NCBI RefSeq assembly: GCF_003013475.1
Contig: NZ_PXZO01000056.1
Coordinates: 1-40,624, forward strand
Length of the DNA stretch: 40,624 nucleotides
Direction of reading: 5' to 3'
Origin: Brevibacillus porteri
Lineage (GTDB): Bacteria; Bacillota; Bacilli; Brevibacillales; Brevibacillaceae
The notes below the pieces were generated by a model that searched no databases, was not told where the DNA came from, and was given only the letters and a program-made list of their open reading frames with translations. Positions 33,149 through 40,624 of this stretch are shown one piece after another. Position 1 is the stretch's first letter; the number at the start of each line of letters is the position of its first letter. A program made the position numbers and the translations under genes.

Positions 33149-34030
33149 TTGGATATCGATTTCTATAGGAAATGGGCTTGCCAAAAAATGATCGAATCGT
33201 CACAAAGCAATATGTGGGAAGGACATTGGGCGTGTGCAGTTATCGCCTTGACTGAACTCTTGGAAGAAAAACTTGTACCTGCCAAGTTGGAAGAGTTGAT
33301 TCGTAAAAATCTTGATAAAATTGTGGAAGAACATGCAAACGAACAGCAGTATCGGGCAAACAACGAATACGAGGACTTTCCTGCTCAAATGATGAGACTG
33401 CTTGTCCAAAAGAACCAAACATGCCATGCGCTTGGTCATGACGTGATTTACACGTTCTATTTGCTGAGCATGCTCTCTCGTTCCGCTATTCCGGCAACTG
33501 CCGAATTGTTTGATGCCATGGGGAAAATTGTTGGAAACTTCGAAGCATCAGGTCCTGGTTTTGTTACTGTGAATGGAGAGAATATCATCATTGATCCTGA
33601 CGGCGTACCATATACTGGTGTAAGATTACAGCTGACTCCGGAGACTGTGCTTGACTTACTCCATAACTTTCAGAGACCGGTGCAAATGGAGAAAGGCGAT
33701 ATGCAGTTGGGGCATATCCTTACGCATGGTCACGCCATTGTAGAAATGAAACAAGCTTATCGCCATGATGTACACGACAATCTCGATCCGGCCTTTTACG
33801 CAAGAATCAACCTCTTGGCTTATGCAAATACACTCGAGGAAAATCGGGTTGAATCTGAGTCGGCAATTACGGCAAACGAGTTGAATCCATTAGAACCTTC
33901 TTACTGGGAACAGGCGTTAGCTGAAAGCAGACATGGCCATTTTTATAAATACGCGTACAGTTATCTGAGACTTTACCGTATGGCAGGGTGCAGTCCATCC
34001 GATTTTCGATTGTTTCAACGTATTCTGTGA
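33149..34030 (+). CDS. Unrecognised cytoplasmic protein rich in His
   Basis: A 293-residue soluble protein without signal or membrane segments. Helical segments alternate with histidine clusters: CHALGHDVIYTFYLLSMLS (H93, H97), QLGHILTHGHAIVEMKQAYR (H189, H193, H195), HDVHD and a C-terminal HGHFYKYAYSYLRLYRMAG. The repeated His/Asp positions suggest a metal-binding helical enzyme, but I do not recognise the family. The TTG at 33149 is chosen because AGAGGTG lies 6 nt upstream; the in-frame GTG at 33140 overlaps that site. It ends at a strong terminator and is monocistronic. Confidence 0.6.
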   Translation: MDIDFYRKWACQKMIESSQSNMWEGHWACAVIALTELLEEKLVPAKLEELIRKNLDKIVEEHANEQQYRANNEYEDFPAQMMRLLVQKNQTCHALGHDVIYTFYLLSMLSRSAIPATAELFDAMGKIVGNFEASGPGFVTVNGENIIIDPDGVPYTGVRLQLTPETVLDLLHNFQRPVQMEKGDMQLGHILTHGHAIVEMKQAYRHDVHDNLDPAFYARINLLAYANTLEENRVESESAITANELNPLEPSYWEQALAESRHGHFYKYAYSYLRLYRMAGCSPSDFRLFQRIL

Positions 34031-34082
34031 ATGACTTGTTCCGAGGAGTCATTCCTGTAAAAGACTCTAATTACATGATTGC

Positions 34083-34134
34083 AACGGGTTTTGTCCAAAA
34101 GCATGAAGCTAAAGGACAAGAACCCGTTTTTTTT
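34083..34134 (+). terminator. Terminator of the unrecognised gene
   Basis: AACGGGTTTTGTCC pairs with GGACAAGAACCCGTT (one bulged G) around a 17-nt loop and is followed by T8. Confidence 0.88.
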
Positions 34135-34240
34135 AGCCTACCCACTTACATAGTTGCCAATCCATGGGAAACAAAGAAATGGACTCATTTTTTTGTAGCT
34201 GTGGGAAAACTAACGAGAAATGTCAGATAGGGGAATACAC

Positions 34241-35860
34241 ATGATCTCAGAATTCAAGCGATTTTTACTCGGTAGACCTATGAAATCAAGTGAACTTGCC
34301 GAAGAAAAGTTAAATAAAGTAAAAGCTTTGGCGGTTCTTTCATCTGATGCTCTTTTCTATCCCCATTTCCATTGCGGTTGTTGGTCTTTTAACCATACTC
34401 ATTTTGTCTTACCGTCAAACCATCTTTGCTTATACAACAGGTGGTGGAGCATACATTGTCGCAAAGGACAATGTAGGAACCACTACTGGACTGGTTGCAG
34501 GTGGCTCTTTGCTCGTGGACTACATTCTAACGGTTGCTGTTAGTACGTCTGCTTCTACAGACGCTATTACTTCGGCATTTCCAGTGCTTCATGAACATCG
34601 CGTTCTACTTGCCTTGTTCATGATTGCAATCGTTACGATATTAAATTTGCGTTCGTTTGTTGTCGCTATCCTCGTCTTAATTATTGGCGGCGGTTTTCAA
34701 TGGTTGGCTGGAAATGTTCGAGCTCATCCCCCAGAATATGGGGCAGTTGTTCCGGGAATAACTTTATTCCTGCTATTGAGAGCGTTTAGTTCAGGGTGTT
34801 CGGCATTAACAGGGGTAGAAGCCGTATCCAATGCGATTCCCAACTTCAGGGACCCAGCACCGAAAAATGCAGCATTAACGCTAATCATAATGGGACTTAT
34901 CCTCGGTGTTATGTTCATGGGCATTAGCCTGTTGGCTTATTTGTTTGGTATTTCACCGAATCCAAAGGAAACGGTGGTATCTCAAATTGCTTCTGCTGTT
35001 TTTGGACGAGGAATCGTGTATTACTCGATTCAGGCTGTTACAGCCCTTATTTTATTCCTGGCCGCTAATACTGCTTTTGCAGCCTTTCCTTTACTCGCCT
35101 TTATGTTAGCCAGAGACAGATTTATGCCAAATATGTTCATGGTTCGGGGAGATCGTCTTGGGTTTTAAACGGAATTATTTTCTTGGCTATTCTTTCAGCA
35201 CTATTAGTGATTGTTTTTAAAGGAGAAACGGAAAACTTAATCCCTGTGGCTACTACCTTTTGTTATCAATACGTTAGGAATGCTAACGCCCCTTACCATT
35301 TGCCTCATCTTTTTGATTACAAAACTCTCTCAGGTTTGGCCGATTTTTATTTTCCTTCCTATTGTCATTTTCATCTTTAGGAAGATCAATCAGCATTATA
35401 GAGATTTAGCAAATGAGTTACGACTTGATATGGAAACAGACAAACCCGAACCCAAAGGGAGTGTAATCGTTATTCCTGTGGCAGGGATTTCGCAGGTGGT
35501 GAAAAACACCATTAGTTATGCGCAATCATTTTCAGATGACATTATCGCTGTCTACGTCGGGTTCAGTGATGAAGACATGAAAAAATGGAGGAAAAATGGG
35601 ATCTTTGGAATCCCGGAGTACGTTTGATTGTCCTGCGTTCACATTATCGCAGTATCATAAGACCTTTGTTTAAGTTTATTGACACGGTTGAGTGGAAAAA
35701 GGCAGAAACGGATCATGTTACTGTCATGATTCCGCAGTTTATTACCAAGCGTTGGTGGCATAACTTACTTCATAACCAGACAAGTTTATTGATCCGCGCG
35801 TATTTATTTGCCCGCCAAGATGTAAAAATCGCTACGGTTCCATATCGCTTAAAGAAATGA
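34241..35860 (+). pseudogene. APC-family amino acid permease, multiply disrupted
   Basis: A remnant of a permease of about 600 residues, readable only by changing frame four times. Segments: MISEFKRFLLGRPMKSSELA to VLSSDAL (from 34241); FSIPISIAVVGLLTI to MVRGDRLGF (frame change near 34355); AILSALLVIVFKGETENLIP (change near 35166); VINTLGMLTPLTICLIFLIT to GFSDEDMKK (change near 35247); then EEKWDLWNPGVRLIVL to the end (one base short in an A run near 35582-35587). Against the usual APC layout about 25, 15 and 50 codons appear missing near 34355, 34652 and 35247. GGGGAA precedes the ATG. Not functional as a transporter. Confidence 0.88.
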
Positions 35861-35891
35861 AACAGTATCCATTAAGCCATAAACAACTAAG

Positions 35892-35928
35892 AAAACCCGT
35901 CCCTTTGTAAGGAGACGGGTTCATTTTT
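35892..35928. terminator. Bidirectional terminator, ACCCGTC/GACGGGT type
   Basis: AACCCGTC and GACGGGTT (8 bp, with CCTT/AAGG extending it) with TTCATTTTTG on the plus strand and TTTTC on the minus strand. It overlaps the stop of the FG-GAP gene. A near-identical inverted copy lies at 37858-37886. Confidence 0.8.
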
Positions 35929-37729
35929 GATTTCCTTGATCATCATGACTACGATTTAAATCCAGTATGAGCCTAAAATTAGATTGAAAGACTACCCAAT
36001 CATACACTTTTTTTACTCGAATGATTTCTGGCTGAATACTGTTGGAGACTCCAGAAGTGACGGTAACCACAAAGCTGCAAGAGGCCATATTTCCTGACTG
36101 ATCTCTGGCTGTGCAGGTGAGCATCGTCATTCCTACAGGAAAGTCCATGGTAAAGGTTGCAACTGCAATTGGGGCAGGAGGAGAAAAGGACCGTGTGATC
36201 CCATGACAGGTAATAGAGGTTACCCCACAAATATCAGTGGCAGTGACTTCATAGGTAACAGTAGCGGACGTTTGCCCAGGTAAAACAAGGACTGTGATGT
36301 CTTCAGGACAAGTGATGGTGGGAGGTTCGTCCATAACTGTGATGGTAAATGAACATACTTCCGTATTGCCAAATATATCTTGTGCCGTACAGGTGACATC
36401 AGTATCTCCCACAGGAAAAAGGGATCCTGAAGGCGGAAAACAGGTAACGGTAACTCCCGGGCAAAGAGATACAGGTGTTGGATAGTTTACGATAGGGCAG
36501 GGTACTACCATGTCAGGTGGGCAGGTTGGTGGCTGCACGCATCCATTGAGCAAAACAGAAACATTGCTCGAATCCTCGTTTGCAGTAGCGATGTCAACTC
36601 TTCCGTCTCCGTTAAAATCAGCTACTGTAATACTGAAAGGACCTGCTCCTGTAGGGAACTGAAAGGGAGTCGAGAACTCTCCCGTCCCGTCATTGATGAG
36701 GACAGAAACGTTATCAGAGCCTTCATTCGGGGTAGCTAAATCAATGAATCCATCACAATTAAAGTCAGCCGCTGCTATATCAAAAGGAAATGCATCCGTT
36801 CCCAAGGAAAAGGGACTTCCCATTGGTTCTGTAAAAGAACCGAATCCATCGTTTAGAAAGACGGTTACATTACTCGTTGCGTTATTTGCGACAGCAATAT
36901 CAGGAACCCCATCACCATTTAAGTCAGCAGATACAAGGCTACTGGGGGATGAGCCACCGGGAAGAACAGAGAAACTCACACCAGGAGTTTGGAACGTGCC
37001 GTTTCCATTCCCGCTAAACACGGTTACATCATTGGTGTCTCGATTGGCAGTGGCCAGATCAAGCTTGCCATCTCCATTATAGTCAGCAGCTACAATATCA
37101 GTTGGGGCCAATCCAGGGTTCGTGTCAAAAGGACTCCCTGGCGCCATGCTAAATACACCTGATCCATCATTCAACAAGACCGTAATAAAACTAGTTCCTG
37201 CAAGTTGGCCCCTATTTGCTATGGCTAAGTCTAAACCGTTCACCCCATCAAAGTCACCTATAGCAATAGCAAAGGATTCGGAAACAACAGGAAACACACC
37301 AGTACTGTAGGCTACAGGTGCAGCAAAAGTGCCATCCCCGTTATTGAAAAGGATAAAAACGCGGTTATTGGAAGATTGATCTGTAACAGCCAAATCGCTA
37401 GAACCATCTCCATTGAAATCAGCTGCTGCAATTTGACCTAGTACAGACCCTGGAAACAAAGTACTGAAGGGTATCGTTTGTGATACGGAAAATACGCCGG
37501 ACCCATTGTTCAGAAGAATGGAAACATCATTGGACCCAATATCCACCACGGCCAAGTCTATGCGACCGTCTTTGTTAAAATCAGCAGAAGTAATGCTGGA
37601 AGGAGATGTTCCTCCTGTATTATATTCGACTGATGGCTGAAAAAATGGGCAGGCCAAATTGGATTCACCCTTTCTTACAGGAATACAGACGGCCATTCCC
37701 TGATCGAAATGCTTCACTCCAAACACCAA
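35921..37729 (-). CDS. FG-GAP/VCBS repeat protein with HYR domains, no signal peptide
   Basis: About 590-602 residues. Seven FG-GAP-type repeats (about 45-425), each with the calcium-loop pattern ADFNGDGxxDLAVAN followed by VxVLLNxGxGxF, form a beta-propeller. They are followed by two HYR-like Ig domains (about 425-570; PPTITCPEDITVLVLPG, CTAQDIFGNTEVCSFTITV, CTARDQSGNMASCSFVVTV). No signal peptide or sorting motif is evident, so surface location is not explained. The start is unclear: GTG at 37717, ATG at 37696 or the earliest TTG at 37729; none has a good ribosome binding site. The C-terminal tail has no anchor. A sporulation-associated surface protein is one possibility. Confidence 0.8.
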   Translation of the reverse strand: MVFGVKHFDQGMAVCIPVRKGESNLACPFFQPSVEYNTGGTSPSSITSADFNKDGRIDLAVVDIGSNDVSILLNNGSGVFSVSQTIPFSTLFPGSVLGQIAAADFNGDGSSDLAVTDQSSNNRVFILFNNGDGTFAAPVAYSTGVFPVVSESFAIAIGDFDGVNGLDLAIANRGQLAGTSFITVLLNDGSGVFSMAPGSPFDTNPGLAPTDIVAADYNGDGKLDLATANRDTNDVTVFSGNGNGTFQTPGVSFSVLPGGSSPSSLVSADLNGDGVPDIAVANNATSNVTVFLNDGFGSFTEPMGSPFSLGTDAFPFDIAAADFNCDGFIDLATPNEGSDNVSVLINDGTGEFSTPFQFPTGAGPFSITVADFNGDGRVDIATANEDSSNVSVLLNGCVQPPTCPPDMVVPCPIVNYPTPVSLCPGVTVTCFPPSGSLFPVGDTDVTCTAQDIFGNTEVCSFTITVMDEPPTITCPEDITVLVLPGQTSATVTYEVTATDICGVTSITCHGITRSFSPPAPIAVATFTMDFPVGMTMLTCTARDQSGNMASCSFVVTVTSGVSNSIQPEIIRVKKVYDWVVFQSNFRLILDLNRSHDDQGNQK

Positions 37730-37823
37730 TAAAGGCTAAAAAATGCACGTGGTGCATACTATGCAAATGCCTTTGATCATGATATGGCTGTTTAGGCATG
37801 AATGTGAATTTAATAAAACAAAT

Positions 37824-37848
37824 GAAGAGGGGTTTCCCGCCCCTCTTC
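37824..37848. repeat. GC-rich hairpin upstream of the FG-GAP gene
   Basis: GAAGAGGGG and CCCCTCTTC (perfect 9 bp) around a 7-nt loop. Flanks lack a real T-run. Its stem resembles the recurring AGAGGCGG/CCGCCTCT terminators. Confidence 0.6.
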
Positions 37849-37857
37849 AACTCAATA

Positions 37858-37886
37858 AACCCGTCTCCTCAAAAAAGGGACGGGTT
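37858..37886. terminator. ACCCGTC/GACGGGT hairpin upstream of the FG-GAP gene
   Basis: AACCCGTC and GACGGGTT with a 13-nt loop, followed by ATTTTCT on the plus strand. Its reverse complement is almost the same as the terminator at 35892-35928, so the FG-GAP gene is flanked by inverted near-copies. Confidence 0.6.
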
Positions 37887-38002
37887 ATTTTCTAGCAATC
37901 TAAAATAAAATCGACGAATACGGGAGAGCGTAACATTCCACTCTTTGTCCAGTTACGAAACTTGAAGCGAGCTGGACAACGTTTCTACATATATTTATAA
38001 AG

Positions 38003-38421
38003 TTGATGGCAGTAATGATGGTATTTACACTAGCTAGTTCAACACAAGCGGCATCAAATGAAGCAAACAAGGTTAATCAGCCAAATAAAGTTCAGGCAAA
38101 TCAAAATTATTTATTTAATTTTTGGCATAATGGTTGGAAGCCAACAGCTATTGGAAGGATGCCCCTTTTCAGGTGAATATCAATTCAACTGTGTGTGGGA
38201 AGCTAAATGTCAATCAAGTTCCAGCAAATTTTCAAAATAGCGGGTTTTTAAACACATCGGTTAATCTGCTAGGGAACAATGGGCAAATCTATTCCTTTGA
38301 CGGGATAACTGGGATAGGCACGTATGAGAAAAACTTTTGCCTTCAGCCTGGAACATACACAGTGAAGTATATAAATAATTCATCTTTCCCAATAAATATA
38401 TTGGGGTATTTCACCTATTGA
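38003..38421 (+). pseudogene. Small secreted protein, frameshifted and without a clear start
   Basis: A signal-peptide-like stretch KLMAVMMVFTLASSTQAAS is read from about 38003, then NEANKVNQPNKVQANQ and FNFWHNGW. It continues in another frame as EANSYWKDAPFQVNINSTVC to INILGYFTY* at 38421, with two cysteines. The break is near 38135 and corresponds to a loss of one base; the signal frame ends in TGA about 35 bp later. Upstream of TTG 38003/ATG 38006 there is no ribosome binding site, so the original N-terminus may also be lost. It could instead be an unusual start, but pseudogene is more likely. Function unknown. Confidence 0.55.
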
Positions 38422-38475
38422 TAAGTCCAAGAAATGATAAAAAAGCACCCCTGACTGTGTTTTTCTAGACAGCCG

Positions 38476-38504
38476 AATCCGCTCAGATTTCTGGGCGGAT
38501 TTTT
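38476..38504 (+). terminator. Terminator after the small secreted gene remnant
   Basis: AATCCGCTCA pairs with TGGGCGGATT (one G-U) around a GATTTC loop and is followed by TTT. Confidence 0.75.
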
Positions 38505-38644
38505 CGTTTGTGAATCTATACTATATTTCATATGACCTTACATATATCCGTATGATTAGGCGGCTATTATTTGTCATAGACTCGTATGGCGAATCCGTAG
38601 ATGGAATAAGACGAGTAGCTTGTGAAATTAAATCCTTTAAAACA

Positions 38645-38674
38645 AAAAAGAGGCGGATCATCACCGCCTCTTTT
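38645..38674. terminator. AGAGGCGG/CCGCCTCT hairpin
   Basis: AAAAGAGGCGG and CCGCCTCTTTT (perfect) around ATCATCA. T-runs on both strands. It is one of several copies of this stem in the window. Confidence 0.75.
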
Positions 38675-38890
38675 CCCAAATCAATCCCAAGCAAACCTCT
38701 GCTCTTTCCAGGGATTGCCGTACATATACTTGTGTAACCATTAAACAGGTAAAAAAGTGCTCTCCTCGGTCAGCCCTTGCTTCTATCCGTCGGTGTTATC
38801 GACTTTAGCAGTCTACGAAATATGTTTAAAGTTTCAAAAATAGCGGAAAACAACAAGCATATCGTATTTTCATAAGAAAGGTGAGAGCGA

Positions 38891-40603
38891 ATGTTCTTTC
38901 GAAATTTGAAGTTGTATTACAAAATCTTTACGCTTATTGTCCTAGCATTAATGATGTTGATCGCAGTCGGAGGGGTTGGGTACATTTCCACAAGAGATGT
39001 GGCCGAAAGCTCGGAAACGTTGTATAACGAAAACTTTTATGCTGTCGAGTCGATTAGCAAGATCCGCACCAATATGCAGACCAATGCCTCTTATTTTATG
39101 GAACTAATGGTTACCACAGACCAGAAAAGGAATAAAGAATTAATAGACAATATTGAACAAGTGAAAAATGATAATGCAAAAGTAATAGCCGATCTAGACA
39201 ACATCGCTTTCGATCAGAAGAAAAGCGAGCTGTTCAAGAAATTCAAGGGATTGTATGACGCTTACGTTACTGAACGAAATAAAACAATAGAACTTGCTAC
39301 AACCAATAGGAACGAGGAAGCGTATCAGTATTACCTAACAAAAGTCCACGCTGTGCAGCAAGATACCTTCGATGTGATGAAGGAATTCTCGGACTACATG
39401 AGCGATGATACAAGGAAGGTCAATGCAGAAAACAAGCAAAATGCCGAAACTGAAGCTACTTTCATGCTTGTTGCTGTCATCGTGTTTGTTATTCTACTAG
39501 CGGTAATCGGTGTTGTCATTAGCAATATGATTACAAAACCGGTAAAAAAAATACAGGAACTGATGAGCCGGGCCCAAGCTGGCGACCTAACCGTATTCGG
39601 AGAATATCAATCCAGGGACGAAATTGGGACACTTACCAAAGATTTTAATCAAATGATCGCTGGACTGCGTACCGTTGTCAGCAAAATTAACGACAATGCC
39701 CTTTCCTTGGCAGGGAGCTCGGAAGAGTTGGCAGCTAGCGCGGAACAAACAGCGGAAGCCACTACTGTCATTACAACGGCGATTCAGGAAGTAGCCAATG
39801 GCGCGGAGCAACAGCTTCACGGGTCAGAGGAGAGTGCGCATTCCGTGGAAGAAATGGCAGTAGGCATCCAAAAAGTTGCTGAATCAGCCTATACGGTGTC
39901 TGTCTCCTCCACAGAGGCTTCGGAGGAAGCGATCCAAGGGAATACTTCGATTCGAGAAGCTGTCGAGCAGATGGACTCAATCAAGGAGGCTGTAGATACC
40001 TCAACCAATGTCATAAAATTCTTGGGTGAACGCTCTGAAGAGATTGTCAAAATCGTAGATGTGATTACCGGCATCGCCTCGCAGACCAATTTATTGGCGT
40101 TAAACGCAGCGATTGAAGCTGCCAGAGCGGGAGAGAATGGAAGAGGTTTTGCTGTTGTAGCTGATGAAGTAAGAAAGCTTGCTGAACAATCGGAGGAATC
40201 AGCAAAACAGATTGCACACTTGGTTCACGAGATTCAAAACAATACGAACCATGCCGTAGGCACGATGAGTAAAGTAAACCAAAATGTTCAATCTGGGATC
40301 AGTGTCGTCCACGAGGCAGGTGAATCATTCCAGAAAATAGTAAACAAAATCCAGCACGTCACCGATCAAATTCAAGAGGTATCAGCTTTGGCAGAAGAGA
40401 TGTCAGCTAGTTCCGAAGAGATCTCTGCTACTGTTTCTGAGTTTGGGCGGATTTCCAAAGAAACAGCTGGGAACTCACAGTTGGTTGCCGCTTCCTCTGA
40501 GGAGCAGTTGGCTACAATGGAGGAAATTTCAGCTTCAACCCAATCTCTAAATATACTGGCACAGGAGCTTCAGGAAATTACAGGTACATTTAAGTTAGCA
40601 TAG
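38891..40603 (+). CDS. Methyl-accepting chemotaxis protein
   Basis: A 570-residue transmembrane chemoreceptor. The first helix (about 12-33) and second helix (about 190-212) bracket an extracellular four-helix-bundle sensor of the 4HB_MCP type (about 35-188). A HAMP domain follows (about 213-267, ITKPVKKIQELMSRAQAGDL), then the long cytoplasmic coiled-coil signalling domain with the highly conserved hairpin tip (VITGIASQTNLLALNAAIEA, about 391-411, then GFAVVADEVRKLAEQ). It signals through CheA/CheW to the flagellar motor; the ligand is not predictable. AAAGGTGAG lies upstream of the ATG. The gene is complete and stands alone. Confidence 0.95.
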   Translation: MFFRNLKLYYKIFTLIVLALMMLIAVGGVGYISTRDVAESSETLYNENFYAVESISKIRTNMQTNASYFMELMVTTDQKRNKELIDNIEQVKNDNAKVIADLDNIAFDQKKSELFKKFKGLYDAYVTERNKTIELATTNRNEEAYQYYLTKVHAVQQDTFDVMKEFSDYMSDDTRKVNAENKQNAETEATFMLVAVIVFVILLAVIGVVISNMITKPVKKIQELMSRAQAGDLTVFGEYQSRDEIGTLTKDFNQMIAGLRTVVSKINDNALSLAGSSEELAASAEQTAEATTVITTAIQEVANGAEQQLHGSEESAHSVEEMAVGIQKVAESAYTVSVSSTEASEEAIQGNTSIREAVEQMDSIKEAVDTSTNVIKFLGERSEEIVKIVDVITGIASQTNLLALNAAIEAARAGENGRGFAVVADEVRKLAEQSEESAKQIAHLVHEIQNNTNHAVGTMSKVNQNVQSGISVVHEAGESFQKIVNKIQHVTDQIQEVSALAEEMSASSEEISATVSEFGRISKETAGNSQLVAASSEEQLATMEEISASTQSLNILAQELQEITGTFKLA

Positions 40604-40624
40604 CTCTATAGCCCCCTAGAGAAC

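Larger units (their letters stand above)
38422..38890. other. Intergenic region with two terminators and the MCP leader
   Basis: This 469-bp gap holds two intrinsic terminators (38476-38504 and 38645-38674). Between 38675 and 38890 I see no RNA gene, riboswitch, repeat or convincing promoter. A sigma-D-like TAAA at 38826 and GCGGAAAA at 38842 are only 12 bp apart, too short for sigma-D. Confidence 0.6.

Noticed and set aside
33988..34230. 80-codon frame after the His-rich gene
   Set aside because: It reads straight through a strong terminator (34083-34134) and has no ribosome binding site.
37730..37800. Sigma-E/sigma-K-like promoter (CATAGTAT with an upstream CATATC) before the FG-GAP gene
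   Set aside because: The spacing is about 3 bp too long for sigma-E and the -35 is weak, so spore control is only a hypothesis.
38510..38737. 75-codon frame between two terminators
   Set aside because: It crosses the hairpin at 38645-38674, lacks a ribosome binding site and has no protein-like pattern.
1..40624. CRISPR arrays, tRNA/rRNA genes, insertion sequences, phage or toxin-antitoxin modules
   Set aside because: No regularly spaced repeats, cloverleaf-type sequences, transposase or integrase reading frames were seen on either strand.

Overview
The window looks like a chromosomal stretch of a spore-forming, facultatively anaerobic Firmicute, most probably Brevibacillus or a close Paenibacillaceae relative. 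This is inferred from strong GGAGG-type ribosome binding sites, frequent GTG/TTG starts, DUF4183 and YcdB/YcdC-type secreted proteins, a Bacillus-type Fnr with a C-terminal cysteine cluster, and a CcpA-type cre site. No database search was run. I see no rRNA, tRNA, CRISPR array, insertion sequence, phage or plasmid gene.

Region 1 (1-7.3 kb) holds mostly single-gene units: a large regulator with a GTP-cyclohydrolase/GGDEF-like core, a DinB-family protein, a D-cysteine desulfhydrase/ACC-deaminase family enzyme, a DUF2892-like membrane protein, a secreted protein, a Crp/Fnr-family regulator divergent from a DoxX-like protein, a DUF3267 membrane protease-like protein, and a cation diffusion facilitator. 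Region 2 (7.3-15.3 kb) is a minus-strand amino-sugar / cell-wall recycling cluster: RpiR/MurR regulator, ABC solute-binding lipoprotein, two permeases, a double-GNAT protein, a NagZ-type family 3 glycosidase and MurQ. Its promoter carries two matched palindromes and a downstream cre-like site.

Region 3 (15.3-18.7 kb) has a secreted PepSY/YcdB-like protein, BcrC-type undecaprenyl pyrophosphatase, a frameshifted SDR oxidoreductase and two DUF4183 proteins. Region 4 (18.7-28.2 kb) is the most interesting. Seven minus-strand genes form one unit: a NarI-like membrane protein with two C-terminal CxxC pairs, a cytoplasmic Mo-bisPGD oxidoreductase, a four-cluster ferredoxin subunit, a Tat-exported Rieske protein, two small proteins and a hemerythrin. 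Divergent from it is fnr. Then come a NarK transporter fused to a PAS domain and, divergent from that, a short hybrid-cluster protein. Two perfect TGTGA-N6-TCACA boxes, each about 41.5 bp from a plausible start site, tie three transcription units into one Fnr-controlled anaerobic nitrate/NO island.

Region 5 (28.2-40.6 kb) contains a YcdB/YcdC protein, an ECF sigma/anti-sigma pair, a YdeI-like protein, an unrecognised protein, an FG-GAP/HYR repeat protein without an evident signal peptide, and a methyl-accepting chemotaxis protein. Between them lie three decaying genes: a DUF2785 gene with an early stop, an APC permease with at least four frame changes, and a small secreted protein with a frameshift. 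Intrinsic terminators are abundant, and several share nearly the same stem sequence.
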